Positions 35,964 to 46,290 are shown, numbered from the stretch's first letter. The stretch: 64,000 nt of DNA from an uncultured Bacteroidales bacterium (GCA_934691625.1 CAKUTA010000004.1:1-64000), one strand, 5' to 3'. The notes: a model not told the origin generated them from the sequence alone. A program made the numbers and translations.

Positions 35964-36600
35964 CAGTCAGCTGCACATCTGCCATACTGGATTTCAGCGG
36001 AACGCCACGCATGGAGCGCAAAATATTATAGAACAACGTTTTAGCCGTTTTTCTACTTCAAAGTTTATGGAGTAGAAAAACAACTAAATAATTAATACTC
36101 AAACGTTAACGCCCCACGAACGGAATATGGCTTACAATAATACTCATTTGCACGGCAATGATTCCACTGAATAACTTGACCCTCCGGGACAGGCCCTCAA
36201 CCAGCATTAACCATGCATCACACTATTAGTCAACGTATTACGCCACCTCACCAGTTTTCAGTAAATGCCAAGACCCATGAAAAAACATAGGTCTTGGCAT
36301 CCACATTCTTAATCAACTCATTAATATTCAACCACATAAGCAGTTTATCCAAAGCCAGGATGGTCAAGTTGTCAGAAAAGTCAGCCATAGAACCAGAAAA
36401 GTCACCTACTTCCACTGATAAAGAAAGATGGAATCAAGCCCTTCCACGGAATTCTGAATACCTCTATTATAATAATGGGATGGAAAATAGCAATATTTTA
36501 TGTAAGTTTGTAAGATGGAATTATACGAGGATTGTTGAAATCCCTGTTGAAGGGAACAGCTTCCGGACCATTAAGAGGAATCAGAAACAGTTAAAGGAAA
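35964..36600. other. Gene-free region with two hairpins
   Basis: No convincing gene. A stem GTTTTTCTACT/AGTAGAAAAAC with a 13-nt loop lies at 36047-36081 and is related to the hairpin at 44412-44458. A second stem-loop at 36266-36299 pairs TGCCAAGACC with GGTCTTGGCA around an A-rich loop and looks like a terminator remnant. The DNA at 36300-36600 is AT-rich; its open frame has no recognisable protein character. Confidence 0.6.
36503..36510 (+). promoter_or_regulatory. -7-like element upstream of the TamB-like gene
   Basis: TAAGTTTG matches TAnnTTTG. It lies about 90 nt before the expected (altered) start codon of the TamB-like gene. No -33 TTG is seen at the usual spacing. Confidence 0.4.
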
Positions 36601-36648
36601 AAGTCTATCAGAAAGGCGGTAAAAATACTCTATCTGATTGCAGCAGCT

Positions 36649-39600
36649 ATGGTGACAGTCATTGCTGCCGCACTTATCGCTGTACAATCGCCGAAAGTAC
36701 AGACATACCTTGCAGACAAGGCATTGACCGCGCTCGGCAGCAGGATAGACGGAAAAATCAGCATCGGAAAGATTCATATCGACCCGTTCAAGGCGGTAGT
36801 AATCAGAGATCTCGCCATCATTGACAATCACCCTTTCCGGGACTCCGCCGGCATTGCGGCAGCAGACACCATGTTCCGCGCCAGATACGTCACGGCGACA
36901 TTCAGCATACGGAGCCTGTTCAGCAACGGAAGCATCCGCCTGTCTTCAGCAAAAGTGACTGACGGACTTTTCTTTCTGGTGATAGAGCACAGTGACAGCA
37001 CCGCAGCAGACACATCCGGCACGGTCAACCTGAAGCGGATATTCAGGCTCGGCAGCAGCGACAAGGACAAGAAGCCGAATGACAAGGAGATATTCTCCAT
37101 CGCCAACGTGGAGCTGGACGGGATGGGGTTCAGGATGAGGAATTTCCGCAAGGACGCATCCAGATACGCCAGTGACGAGATGAACTGGTTTGACCTGGAC
37201 GTGAAGGACATACATCTGAAGGGACGCAGCATGAGGCTCAAGGGAGGCGTGATGTACGGCACCTGCGACAAGCTGTCCATGCGGGAGAAAAGCGGATTCA
37301 CCTGCCACTACATGTCCGGACGGACTAAGGTCGGCAACGGAAAGACCATAATTGATGATCTGCGCATCATAGACAACTGGTCAGACATCGACATTCCGCA
37401 TCTTCAGATGACATACAGGAACACGGCTGCCTGGTCCGATTTCATCAGCGCCGTAAGGCTGCAGGGTGATATCCGTCCGAGCACGGTGAGCATGAACACG
37501 CTGGGATATTTTGCCCCGGCACTGAAAAGGTTCCGCATGACCGCGAAGATCAAAGGAGAGGTGGAAGGATATGTCAATGACCTGCATTTCAACGGGATGC
37601 AGGTCGAGTCATCTGACGCCGGAGGATTTACTGACTGGGACAATGCAAGAGGACGTGGAATAGCCGGAGAGTTCAGCGGCTCCATAATAGGGCTGCCCGA
37701 TTCTCAGGGAATGCTCATGGAAGCCGACGTCCGCAAGCTCAGCTTCACGACAGGCGGACTGGAGCACTTCATAAAGGGCTGGGCGCCCGAAGCATCACTC
37801 GGTATCAGCAGTCTCTGCAAAGGCGAGAAGGTCACATTCACCGGACGGCTTAAAGGCCCGCTGAACAGGCTCACTGTCCGCGGCTCCCTGCATACAGACT
37901 TCGGCAAGGCTACGGCTGATGCACATATCCGCAATGTCATTGACAAGGCCAGGCCGATAATCATCGGCGGCAATATCAGCACGGAGGAGCTGGATATCAG
38001 CAGAATAATCGGCAATGTGCCGGCAGGAAGATGCACAATGCATTCGGGGCTTTCCGCCACACTGGGGAAGGATGGTCCTGAAGTGACCATAGACTCACTA
38101 AAAGTGGACAGGCTTGATGTGCTCGGATACGGATACACAGGCATTGCGGCAGCAGGAACATTCAGCCAGGACGCCTTCAACGGACGTATCGTCTGCAGCG
38201 ACCCGAACCTGAACTTCCTTTTCCAGGGAATCTTCTCATTGTCATCCAAGACCAGAAACGCCCTCTACCAGTTCTATGCGAACCTTGGGTACGCCGATCT
38301 TCATGCACTCAACATTGACAAGAGAGGCACTTCACGGATAAGCCTCACTACCCAGGCAAACTTCACGAGGGTCAGCGGAGAAGACATCCTGGGGAACATA
38401 AATGTCAATGGCATTGTCCTGGAAGACGAGCACGGACGGCATAATGTCGGGGATGTGGAGATTTCGTCATACGCGAACAATGACCTGAACCGTGTGAAGT
38501 TCAAGTCCGGATTCGCAGAAGGAACATATTCCGGGACCAAGTTCTTCTCCAGCTTCATAAGCGACCTGAAGACGGCCGCAACCAGCCAGGCCCTGCCTTC
38601 CCTGCGTATCGGAAAGCAGCAATGGGACGGCAACAGATATGATGTGGCTCTGCAATTCCACGACACCAAGGACGTCCTGTCTTTCTTCGCCCCGGGCATA
38701 TATATCGCTGACAGTACGGCTCTAATCCTCAACATCACACATGACGGAAAGATGAAGGCCGCCCTGACATCCGGCAGGATTGCATACAGGGACAAGTACC
38801 TGAAGGGCATCAGCCTGAAGATGGACAATCCAGACGGGAGCCTCGAAGGACTGATGCATATCGAGGAAATCATGTGCTCTCCGATCAAGGCGCGTTCAGG
38901 CAGGCTCAAGGTCTTCGCAAGGAGGGACTCGCTTGGAGCAAGCTTCAGTTATGACAATGCTACTGAACTGGAGAACCGAGGGGAGCTTTTCCTTGAAGGC
39001 CAGCTATATAGGGACGCCCAGGATTCGCTTGCAGTCAAGGCTGGATTCAAGCCATCGTATATCTATCTGAAATCAAACCTCTGGAAGATAACATCTTCGG
39101 AAATAGATGCCCATAGCGGAGGGGCACATATCGGCGGGCTGAAGCTGTCAGGAGACGGCCAGTCCATAACGCTTGATGGAGGATACTCCCCTATACAGAG
39201 CGATACACTGCACCTTAACCTGGACAAGTTCGACATTTCCATTGTCAATGCATTCTCGGGAATGGATATCGGGATCCAGGGGCGCATGACAGGGCACGCG
39301 ATGCTGATCTCCCCTGCCGGAGGAAGAGCAGGAGTCCTTATGAACATAGCATGCGACTCCACGATGTTCGCAGGCAGAAGAGCCGGAACAGTAAGGATGG
39401 CAGGAGTGTGGGACGACGAGAAGCAGGGGTTCAATTATGTATGCCGCAACATGCTGGACGGCGTGCAGACATTCGGGGTTTCTGGAAACTTCGATCCGAA
39501 GACAAAGAACGTCGAGGGCAAGGTATCCCTTAACGGGTTCAATGCCGGATATGCCATGCCGTTCCTCAGATCCGTGTTCAGCGACATTGACGGAAGCATA

Positions 39601-41229
39601 TCCGGGGACATTGCCTTCATCGGGCCTTTCAATGAGATCGGGATAGCCAGCAAGGACCTGAGATTCAACCGAACACGTATGCGCGTGGATTTCACGAATG
39701 TGGACTACATAGCTGACGGTCCGGTTTCGCTCGACAACAGCGGGGCAAGGTTCGAAAACGTCACGATAACTGACAGGTTCAATGAGAAAGGCACAGTCAG
39801 CGGAAGCATTCTATGGAACCATTTCCGTGACCTGGGATTCGATACCCGCATCAGGTTCAACAGCATGGAGGTCCTGAACCTGGGAGAAAGTGACAATCCG
39901 ATATTCTACGGCAATGTTTCCGCGACGGGAAGCCTCTCCATAACAGGCCCGCTTAATTCAATCCTGCTTTCAGCAGACGCACGGACCGTCAAGCGCGGGG
40001 AATTCCATATTCCTATGAACAGCGCGTCCTCCGCCGGGAAGTCGAACCTTCTGACATTCAAGGAGCCTTACAAGGAAATACGCATTGACCCCTACGAGGA
40101 GCTGATGCGCAAGATCAAGGAGAAGGAGAAAAAGGCGAATGACTTGGGCATCAGGCTTCACATCAATGCCACTCCTGACGTGTCGGCACATATCGAAATC
40201 GACAAGGCGACAGGCAATGTCCTCACCGGAAACGGGAACGGGCTGCTCGATCTGGAGGTAAGGCCTGGCATAGGACAGTTCAGCATAAACGGCAACTACG
40301 TCATATCCAGCGGAACATACCATTTCGTCGCGTTAGGAATCGCCAAGAGGGATTTCAGCATCCAGAACGGCAGTTCAATAAGATTCAACGGGGACATAAT
40401 GGACAGCAACCTGGATATCAATGCCATATACAGGACCAAGGCTTCCGTCGGGACGCTCATAGCCGATACGACATCGACATCAAGGCGCACTGTGGAATGC
40501 GGCATTGCCATAACTGACAAGCTAAGCAACCCGCGTCTGGACTTCTCCATCAGCATACCGGATCTGGACCCTACGACACAAAGCCGTGTGGAGAGCGCCC
40601 TGAACACACAGGACAAGATCCAGAAACAGCTGCTGGCCCTGCTGATTTCCAACAGCTTCCTGCCGGACGAGCAGTCCGGCGTGACGAACACGTCCTCTTC
40701 AATGCTGTACTCCAACGTATCCGAAATCATGGCCGGGCAGCTGAACAACATATTGCAGAAGCTGAACATCCCAGTAGATTTCGGGCTTGACTATCAGCAG
40801 AATGCAGGAGGAACGGACATCTTCAACGTGGCATTGTCCACAGCATTGTTCAACAACAGGGTCATCGTGAACGGAACCATAGGAAACAGACAGTACAATT
40901 CCAGCTCGTCAGGAAGCGAAGTCGTGGGAGACCTGGACATAGATGTCAAGCTGGACAAGCCTGGAGCCTTAAGGCTGAACCTTTTCTCACATTCTGCCGA
41001 CCAGTACACGAACTATCTGGACAATTCGCAGAGAAACGGAATAGGTCTCACATATCAGAAAGAATACGACCGCATCGGTGAATTCATACGTAACATCTTC
41101 AGAAGCAGACGAAAGAAACAGCAGATAGAGGCAGAGCGCCAGCAGGAGCTTCTCAACGAAAGGAAGGTGCGTATCCGTATCGAGGCGGACAGAAATGAAA
41201 ATAACGATAGAAATGGAAAACGCAAATAA
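36649..41229 (+). CDS. TamB-like (DUF490) translocation/assembly module protein; N-terminal start uncertain
   Basis: 1526 residues from the first ATG. An N-terminal membrane anchor is followed by VQSPKVQTYLADKAL, then a very long repetitive beta-rich body (AsmA/TamB-type groove) and the C-terminal TamB domain (about 1170-1460, with LRINLF-like LRLNLFSHSADQY near the end). TamB proteins bridge the inner and outer membranes and help transport lipids or assemble outer-membrane proteins. The frame is open upstream to a TAA at 36592-36594, and those codons (KSIRKAVKILYLIAAA) are exactly the expected positive charge and first half of the anchor. The likely ancestral start at 36601 reads AAG instead of ATG. 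The gene overlaps the methyltransferase gene by 35 nt. Confidence 0.88.
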   Translation: MVTVIAAALIAVQSPKVQTYLADKALTALGSRIDGKISIGKIHIDPFKAVVIRDLAIIDNHPFRDSAGIAAADTMFRARYVTATFSIRSLFSNGSIRLSSAKVTDGLFFLVIEHSDSTAADTSGTVNLKRIFRLGSSDKDKKPNDKEIFSIANVELDGMGFRMRNFRKDASRYASDEMNWFDLDVKDIHLKGRSMRLKGGVMYGTCDKLSMREKSGFTCHYMSGRTKVGNGKTIIDDLRIIDNWSDIDIPHLQMTYRNTAAWSDFISAVRLQGDIRPSTVSMNTLGYFAPALKRFRMTAKIKGEVEGYVNDLHFNGMQVESSDAGGFTDWDNARGRGIAGEFSGSIIGLPDSQGMLMEADVRKLSFTTGGLEHFIKGWAPEASLGISSLCKGEKVTFTGRLKGPLNRLTVRGSLHTDFGKATADAHIRNVIDKARPIIIGGNISTEELDISRIIGNVPAGRCTMHSGLSATLGKDGPEVTIDSLKVDRLDVLGYGYTGIAAAGTFSQDAFNGRIVCSDPNLNFLFQGIFSLSSKTRNALYQFYANLGYADLHALNIDKRGTSRISLTTQANFTRVSGEDILGNINVNGIVLEDEHGRHNVGDVEISSYANNDLNRVKFKSGFAEGTYSGTKFFSSFISDLKTAATSQALPSLRIGKQQWDGNRYDVALQFHDTKDVLSFFAPGIYIADSTALILNITHDGKMKAALTSGRIAYRDKYLKGISLKMDNPDGSLEGLMHIEEIMCSPIKARSGRLKVFARRDSLGASFSYDNATELENRGELFLEGQLYRDAQDSLAVKAGFKPSYIYLKSNLWKITSSEIDAHSGGAHIGGLKLSGDGQSITLDGGYSPIQSDTLHLNLDKFDISIVNAFSGMDIGIQGRMTGHAMLISPAGGRAGVLMNIACDSTMFAGRRAGTVRMAGVWDDEKQGFNYVCRNMLDGVQTFGVSGNFDPKTKNVEGKVSLNGFNAGYAMPFLRSVFSDIDGSISGDIAFIGPFNEIGIASKDLRFNRTRMRVDFTNVDYIADGPVSLDNSGARFENVTITDRFNEKGTVSGSILWNHFRDLGFDTRIRFNSMEVLNLGESDNPIFYGNVSATGSLSITGPLNSILLSADARTVKRGEFHIPMNSASSAGKSNLLTFKEPYKEIRIDPYEELMRKIKEKEKKANDLGIRLHINATPDVSAHIEIDKATGNVLTGNGNGLLDLEVRPGIGQFSINGNYVISSGTYHFVALGIAKRDFSIQNGSSIRFNGDIMDSNLDINAIYRTKASVGTLIADTTSTSRRTVECGIAITDKLSNPRLDFSISIPDLDPTTQSRVESALNTQDKIQKQLLALLISNSFLPDEQSGVTNTSSSMLYSNVSEIMAGQLNNILQKLNIPVDFGLDYQQNAGGTDIFNVALSTALFNNRVIVNGTIGNRQYNSSSSGSEVVGDLDIDVKLDKPGALRLNLFSHSADQYTNYLDNSQRNGIGLTYQKEYDRIGEFIRNIFRSRRKKQQIEAERQQELLNERKVRIRIEADRNENNDRNGKRK

Positions 41230-41947
41230 CAGAGGCAGGCTGTTCCTCATCCCGTCTCCGCTCGGGGACAATGACCCGCGCGAGGTTATACCTGACGGAG
41301 TTCTGGCAATGCTGCCGAAACTTGGCACATACGTGGTGGAGGCTACACGCACCGCCAGAAGGTATCTGTCGGCGGCAGGGCTGAAAGGGCACATACAGGA
41401 ACTTGAATTTCATGAGCTTAACGAGCACACAAGGCCGGAGGAGGTCATGGCGCTTCTTCCTCTTTTTGACGGAGGGAAAGATGTAGGGCTTATAACTGAA
41501 GCCGGACTCCCTGCCGTAGCAGACCCAGGGGCACAGCTCGTAAGCCTCTGTCACAAGGAGGGAATCGAGGTAGTCCCTTGCTCCGGTCCATCATCATTGA
41601 TGCTTGCACTGATGGCGTCCGGACTCAACGGGCAGTCTTTCGCATTCCTCGGCTACATACCCGCAAAGACGGATGAGCGAAGACAGGCCCTTAAAAGCAT
41701 TGAAAGACATTCTGCCTCCGAAAGGCAGACAAAGATCTTCATAGAGACGCCCTATAGAAATGATTCCCTCTTCGCGGACATCCTGGCAAACTGCCAGAAC
41801 AGCACGGAGCTGTGCATCGCCGCGAATATAACCATGCCGGACGCATATATCTGCACGAAAACAATAGGAGAATGGAAAAAGGAGGCAGCAGGACGCAAGG
41901 AAATCATCGGAAAGAGGCCATGCGTATTCCTGATCCTGGCACATTGA
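41195..41947 (+). CDS. RsmI-like SAM-dependent methyltransferase (tetrapyrrole methylase fold)
   Basis: 250 residues. GRLFLIPSPLGD at the N-terminus, then GLITEAGLPAVADPGAQLV and PCSGPSSLMLALMASGLNGQSFAFLGYIPAK identify the RsmI branch of the tetrapyrrole-methylase family. RsmI 2'-O-methylates C1402 of 16S rRNA; several Bacteroidota proteins of this type are shorter variants, so the exact target is inferred. The start overlaps the TamB-like gene by 35 nt. An internal ATG at 41213 (MENANNRG) is an equally good start with a 17-nt overlap. Confidence 0.85.
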   Translation: MKITIEMENANNRGRLFLIPSPLGDNDPREVIPDGVLAMLPKLGTYVVEATRTARRYLSAAGLKGHIQELEFHELNEHTRPEEVMALLPLFDGGKDVGLITEAGLPAVADPGAQLVSLCHKEGIEVVPCSGPSSLMLALMASGLNGQSFAFLGYIPAKTDERRQALKSIERHSASERQTKIFIETPYRNDSLFADILANCQNSTELCIAANITMPDAYICTKTIGEWKKEAAGRKEIIGKRPCVFLILAH

Positions 41948-41958
41948 TCTCCGGTTCA

Positions 41959-42030
41959 GAAGCTGTTTTGACATGATTAAAAAGTTGCTTGAGGTAAGTA
42001 ACCTTCAGATAATAATTTCAAAACAGCTTC
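41959..42030. mobile_element. MITE-like element, copy 2 (72-bp internal deletion derivative)
   Basis: Starts GAAGCTGTTTTGACATGATTAA and ends ATTTCAAAACAGCTTC. Both ends and about 30 bp inside each match the copy at 60770-60931, but the central 90 bp are missing. It lies in the 98-nt gap before mtaB. No TTA flanks are seen. Confidence 0.7.
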
Positions 42031-42045
42031 TAAAACAAACAAGAA

Positions 42046-43335
42046 ATGACGAAGAAAGCATCTTATATCACATTGGGCTGCAAGCTGAACTATGCCGAGA
42101 CATCGACTTACGAAAGAGGCTTCATGAAGGAAGGCTACGAGTCGGTTCCATGGTCAGAGAAGGCCGACCTGTACATCATCAACACCTGTTCCGTGACAGA
42201 GCATGCCGACCGCAAGTCGCGCAACATCATACGCAAGATCCACAGGACATCTCCTGAGGCGGCGATTGTAGTCACGGGCTGCTATGCACAGCTGAAACGC
42301 CCTGAAGTCGAGTCTATAGAGGGCGTAAGCCTGGTGTTCGGCGCAGACGAGAAAAGTTCACTGGTAAAGTCCACGATGGAGTTCATAAACGGACGAGAAA
42401 GCATCCGCGACAATGACAATGCAGCAGAAACCTTTGCAGCATACTCCAGCGGAGAGGAGCGCACAAGGTCATTCCTGAAGGTGCAGGACGGATGCGACAA
42501 TTTCTGCGCATACTGCACCGTACCTTTCGCCCGCGGAAGAAGCAGGAGCATATCCATTGCGGAAGCTGTGGACGAGGCCAGGAAGATAGCCAATTCCGGA
42601 GTCAGGGAAATCGTGCTGACAGGTGTCAATACTGGCGATTTCGGCAGGAAGACTGGTGAAAGCTTTCTTGACCTGCTCAAGGCGCTCAATGAGGTAGAAG
42701 GCATTGAAAGATACAGAATTTCATCCATCGAGCCCAACCTGCTGACTGATGACATCGTGGACTGGATCGCTTCCGGGACGAAGTTCCAGCCGCATTTCCA
42801 CATACCGCTGCAGAGCGGCAGCGACACGCTGCTGAAAGATGTAGGCAGGAAATATACGACAGAGTTCTTCGCTTCCAAGATAGACTATATCCGCAGCAGG
42901 ATGAACCCTGCACCTGGTGAGACCAATGTGGACGGCACCAGGAGACCTGATGTGTTTTTCGGAATAGATGTGATAGCCGGACTTCCGGGCGAGACTGACG
43001 AGCTGTTCATGGAGACATATAACTTCCTCAAGGACACGGTGCGTCCGGCATTCATCCACATCTTCCCCTACTCACGCAGACCTGGCACAAGGTCGGCTAT
43101 ACGGAAGGACCAGGTGCAGGACTGCATCAAGACAAAGCGTGTAGCCATGCTTGAGGAGCTGTGCAAGTCGCTGAACGAGGAGTTCATAGCGTCACAGAAG
43201 GGTGTGAAGGAGCATGTGCTATTCGAGGAAAGCAACAATAATGGCATCATGAGCGGATATACAGGTAACTATATCAAGGTGGAGCGTCCATGGGATGAGG
43301 CATTGGCAGGAACAATACAGGAGGTGATATTATGA
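42046..43335 (+). CDS. mtaB: tRNA t6A37 methylthiotransferase MtaB
   Basis: 429 residues. This radical-SAM methylthiotransferase has the MiaB-type N-terminal cluster cysteines C12 (TLGCKLN), C48 (NTCSVTEHAD) and C79 (VTGCYAQ), and the radical-SAM cluster C150-x3-C154-x2-C157 (DGCDNFCAYC). A TRAM-like C-terminal domain follows. GCKLNYAE plus NTCSVT...KSR is the MtaB (YqeV) signature rather than MiaB or RimO. It converts t6A37 to ms2t6A in tRNA, acting on the product of the TsaD pathway. Its stop overlaps the next start by 4 nt. Confidence 0.93.
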   Translation: MTKKASYITLGCKLNYAETSTYERGFMKEGYESVPWSEKADLYIINTCSVTEHADRKSRNIIRKIHRTSPEAAIVVTGCYAQLKRPEVESIEGVSLVFGADEKSSLVKSTMEFINGRESIRDNDNAAETFAAYSSGEERTRSFLKVQDGCDNFCAYCTVPFARGRSRSISIAEAVDEARKIANSGVREIVLTGVNTGDFGRKTGESFLDLLKALNEVEGIERYRISSIEPNLLTDDIVDWIASGTKFQPHFHIPLQSGSDTLLKDVGRKYTTEFFASKIDYIRSRMNPAPGETNVDGTRRPDVFFGIDVIAGLPGETDELFMETYNFLKDTVRPAFIHIFPYSRRPGTRSAIRKDQVQDCIKTKRVAMLEELCKSLNEEFIASQKGVKEHVLFEESNNNGIMSGYTGNYIKVERPWDEALAGTIQEVIL

Positions 43336-44276
43336 AGACAAGGCTGACGTTTCTCGGCACAGGGACATCTCAGGGTGTTCCTATCATAGGATGCAGATGC
43401 AATGTGTGCAGAAGTACTGACCCGCATGACAAGCGGTTCCGTTCCGCGGCTTTCGTTGAATACGAGGGGCTGTCGATATTGGTGGATGCCGGGCCGGACT
43501 TCAGGATGCAGATGCTTGCGCATGGCATTTCGCATCTGGATGCCATTCTGCTCACCCACAGCCACCGGGATCATACAGGTGGGCTTGATGATGTAAGGTC
43601 ATTGAACTATATCGACCAGCGTGCCGCCGAAATCTACTGCGAGCCTCTCGTGCTGGATTCACTGAAGGAAAGCTTCGCATACGTTTTCGCAGAGAACAAG
43701 TACCCCGGGGCGCCTGAATGGAATATACATCAGATCGGTGAGCATCCGTTCTTCGTTGAGCCTGGAGATGATGACAAGAAGCTCGTCTGGGTTCACGACA
43801 AAGGCTATTGCTGGCAGTCCCCCGACGGAAGCCTGGTACCTACTGATGACAGAAAGACGTCATGGGCCGAGATCGCAGCTGATCCTGGATTCTCTGGAGG
43901 CATGGTCTCATCCACAGGGCGAGGCGTGGAGATTATACCTATCCGAGGCATGCATGACAAGATGCCGGTGCTAGGTTTCCGCTTCGGCAGCATAGCATAT
44001 ATCACGGACATGAGCCTTCTGCCAGACAGGGAGCTTGCCAAGCTGAAAGGGCTGGAGCATGTGACGCTCAATACTGTCGGGTATAAGCCGCACCATTCGC
44101 ATTTCTCGCTGTATCAGGCTATAGATGTGGCACATAAGATCGGTGCCAAGCATACCTGGCTGACCCATCTGTCGCACAATTTTCCTGTCTGGCGGGACTT
44201 CGCCACACAGCTCCGCGAGCTCTCCCCCGACATGGATATCCAGCCGGCATTCGACGGGCTTGTCATCGAGGCATAG
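43332..44276 (+). CDS. PhnP-like metallo-beta-lactamase-fold hydrolase
   Basis: 314 residues. FLGTGTSQGVPIIGC opens the fold, CRCNVC gives a PhnP-type zinc-binding cysteine set, and LTHSHRDHTGGLDD is the catalytic HxHxDH motif; later metal ligands are in the GMHDK, YITDMS and LTHLSHN segments. It is longer than typical PhnP-like proteins because of an insertion of about 40 residues near 145-195 (DDDKKLVWVHDKGYCW region). It overlaps mtaB by 4 nt, so the two are translationally coupled. Likely a cyclic phosphodiesterase or related hydrolase; the substrate is unknown. Confidence 0.85.
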   Translation: MKTRLTFLGTGTSQGVPIIGCRCNVCRSTDPHDKRFRSAAFVEYEGLSILVDAGPDFRMQMLAHGISHLDAILLTHSHRDHTGGLDDVRSLNYIDQRAAEIYCEPLVLDSLKESFAYVFAENKYPGAPEWNIHQIGEHPFFVEPGDDDKKLVWVHDKGYCWQSPDGSLVPTDDRKTSWAEIAADPGFSGGMVSSTGRGVEIIPIRGMHDKMPVLGFRFGSIAYITDMSLLPDRELAKLKGLEHVTLNTVGYKPHHSHFSLYQAIDVAHKIGAKHTWLTHLSHNFPVWRDFATQLRELSPDMDIQPAFDGLVIEA

Positions 44277-44411
44277 CTAACAGCCGCATAACATAGCAAT
44301 GCTCCTACGCCGGTCTGCATGCCAGACCATACACACGAAGCTGGTCTGAGCAACGGATGTGTGCAGGCGCAGCAGATGTTCGTAGAGTGTAATTAGCTAT
44401 CTATCAAACGA

Positions 44412-44458
44412 TTGACTATTTTTCTACTCTTTATATCGTGGAGTAGAAAAATAGTCAA
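44412..44458. repeat. 17-bp perfect inverted repeat, related to one at 36047-36081
   Basis: TTGACTATTTTTCTACT (44412-44428) pairs with its exact complement at 44442-44458 around a 13-nt loop ending TGG. The copy near 36 kb has the same TTTTTCTACT stem top, loop length and TGG, and similar DNA (CTCAA...ACGCnCCAC) follows both. It lies in the convergent 321-bp gap 44277-44597, which otherwise holds only the pckA terminator. Confidence 0.65.
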
Positions 44459-44500
44459 TTAATTATCGCTCAATCAATTACGCTCCACACGCCAGCCCAT

Positions 44501-44536
44501 AAAAAAGCCTTGACTCCGATATCAGAGCCAGGGCTT
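44501..44536 (-). terminator. Terminator of pckA
   Basis: On the minus strand AAGCC-TGGCTC pairs with GAGTCA-GGCTT around an 8-nt loop and runs into six T. It lies about 60 nt after the pckA stop codon. Confidence 0.75.
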
Positions 44537-44597
44537 ATCATTATCTCCCAGTCCTAAGCCAGTGTCATCAGACACTGCCGAAGAACAGGAATGGAAA

Positions 44598-46202
44598 CTA
44601 CAGCTGAGGACCAGCCTTTACAAGAGCCTTGCCAGCGCGGTTGCCTTCGTATTTTACGAAGTTCTTGATGAACCTTGCAGCGAGGTCTTTAGCCTTAACT
44701 TCCCAGTCAGCAGCGTTAGCGTATGTGTCACGTGGGTCAAGGATGTGAGAATCCACACCTTCAAGCTGTGTAGGAACTACGAAGTTGAAGTAAGGGATAG
44801 TCTTGGTAGGAGCGCTGTCGATGCTGTGATCGAGGATAGCGTCGATAATACCACGGGTATCACGTATAGAGATACGTTTGCCTGTACCATTCCAGCCGGT
44901 GTTAACGAGGTAAGCCTTCGCACCGCTCTTCTTCATGTGGCGAACAAGCTCCTCTGCATACTTCGTAGGATGAAGTTCGAGGAATGCCTGGCCGAAGCAA
45001 GCTGAGAATGTAGGGGTAGGCTCGGTGATACCGCGCTCTGTACCTGCAAGCTTAGCTGTGAAGCCTGAAAGGAAGTAGTACTTTGTCTGCTCAGGATCAA
45101 GGATTGATACTGGAGGAAGTACTCCGAATGCATCTGCAGAAAGGAAGATAACCTGCTTTGCTGCCGGTGCATGAGAAACAGGACGTACAATGTTCTTGAT
45201 GTGATAGATAGGGTAAGATACACGAGTATTCTCGGTAACGCTCTTATCTGCGAAATCAATCTTGCCGTTAGCATCAACAGTTACGTTCTCGAGGAGAGCG
45301 TCACGTGTGATAGCGCCGTAGATATCCGGTTCAGACTCCTTGTCGAGGTTGATGACCTTGGCATAGCAGCCGCCTTCAAGGTTAAAGATACCGTTGTTGT
45401 CCCAGCCGTGCTCGTCATCACCGATGAGGAGACGCTTAGGGTCGGTAGAAAGGGTGGTCTTGCCTGTTCCTGAAAGACCGAAGAAGATAGCGGTGTTCTC
45501 GCCGTTCTTGTCGGTGTTTGCAGAGCAGTGCATAGAAGCGATACCCTTGAGAGGAAGGAAGTAGTTCATCATTGAGAACATACCTTTCTTCATCTCACCG
45601 CCATACCATGTATTGAGGATAACCTGCTCGTGTGATGTTACATTGAAGAGAACTGCAGTCTCTGAACGGAGGCCAAGCTCCTCATAGTTCTCAACTTTTG
45701 CCTTAGCGGCGCAATATACTACGAAATCAGGCTCCTGATCAAACTCTTTCTGGTTCTTAGGACGGATGAACATGTTGGTGACGAAGTGTGCCTGCCATGC
45801 GACCTCCATAATGAAACGCACTTTCATCCTGGTATTCTCGTTTGCACCGCAGAATCCGTCAACCACGAAAAGCCTCTTGCCTGAAAGCTGCTTTGTAGCG
45901 AGCTTCTTGCAGGCCTTCCAGGTCTTCTCTGAAGCAGGATGGTTATCGTTTGGATACTCAGGAGTGTTCCACCATACGGTGTCCTTCGAGGTCTTGTCCA
46001 TAACGATGTACTTGTCCTTAGGGGAACGTCCGGTGTAGATACCAGTCATAACGTTGATAGCACCGAGCTCGGTCTCCTGACCTTTCTCATAGCCGGTAAG
46101 CTCCGGTCTTGTCTCCTCGTTGAAGAGAACTTCATAAGATGGGTTGTAAAGGACTTCTTTTACACCTTTAATTCCATACTTGCTTAAATCCAATGTTGGC
46201 AT
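44598..46202 (-). CDS. pckA: Phosphoenolpyruvate carboxykinase (ATP)
   Basis: 534 residues, full length. The kinase-1a P-loop [11 protein letters not shown] is at 242-252, preceded by MHCSANTD and followed by [15 protein letters not shown] near residue 57 and the [15 protein letters not shown] adenine/phosphate segment complete the ATP-type enzyme. It interconverts oxaloacetate and PEP; in gut Bacteroidales it usually runs toward oxaloacetate for succinate and propionate fermentation. Codon use looks more optimised than in neighbouring genes (many GTA, GAG, CTT repeats), fitting high expression. It has a single-gene unit with its own promoter and terminator. Confidence 0.98.
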   Translation of the reverse strand: MPTLDLSKYGIKGVKEVLYNPSYEVLFNEETRPELTGYEKGQETELGAINVMTGIYTGRSPKDKYIVMDKTSKDTVWWNTPEYPNDNHPASEKTWKACKKLATKQLSGKRLFVVDGFCGANENTRMKVRFIMEVAWQAHFVTNMFIRPKNQKEFDQEPDFVVYCAAKAKVENYEELGLRSETAVLFNVTSHEQVILNTWYGGEMKKGMFSMMNYFLPLKGIASMHCSANTDKNGENTAIFFGLSGTGKTTLSTDPKRLLIGDDEHGWDNNGIFNLEGGCYAKVINLDKESEPDIYGAITRDALLENVTVDANGKIDFADKSVTENTRVSYPIYHIKNIVRPVSHAPAAKQVIFLSADAFGVLPPVSILDPEQTKYYFLSGFTAKLAGTERGITEPTPTFSACFGQAFLELHPTKYAEELVRHMKKSGAKAYLVNTGWNGTGKRISIRDTRGIIDAILDHSIDSAPTKTIPYFNFVVPTQLEGVDSHILDPRDTYANAADWEVKAKDLAARFIKNFVKYEGNRAGKALVKAGPQL

Positions 46203-46290
46203 AAAAATAATATTTTAAATATTATAACTAATTTCTTCCCTCACGCGTGGTTTCCGCCTGCATCACAGAGCCTTTCCTCGAAACCATCCG

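Noticed and set aside
36294..36824. 176-codon open frame upstream of and overlapping the TamB-like gene
   Set aside because: No recognisable protein character; the second half is an out-of-frame reading of the TamB-like gene.
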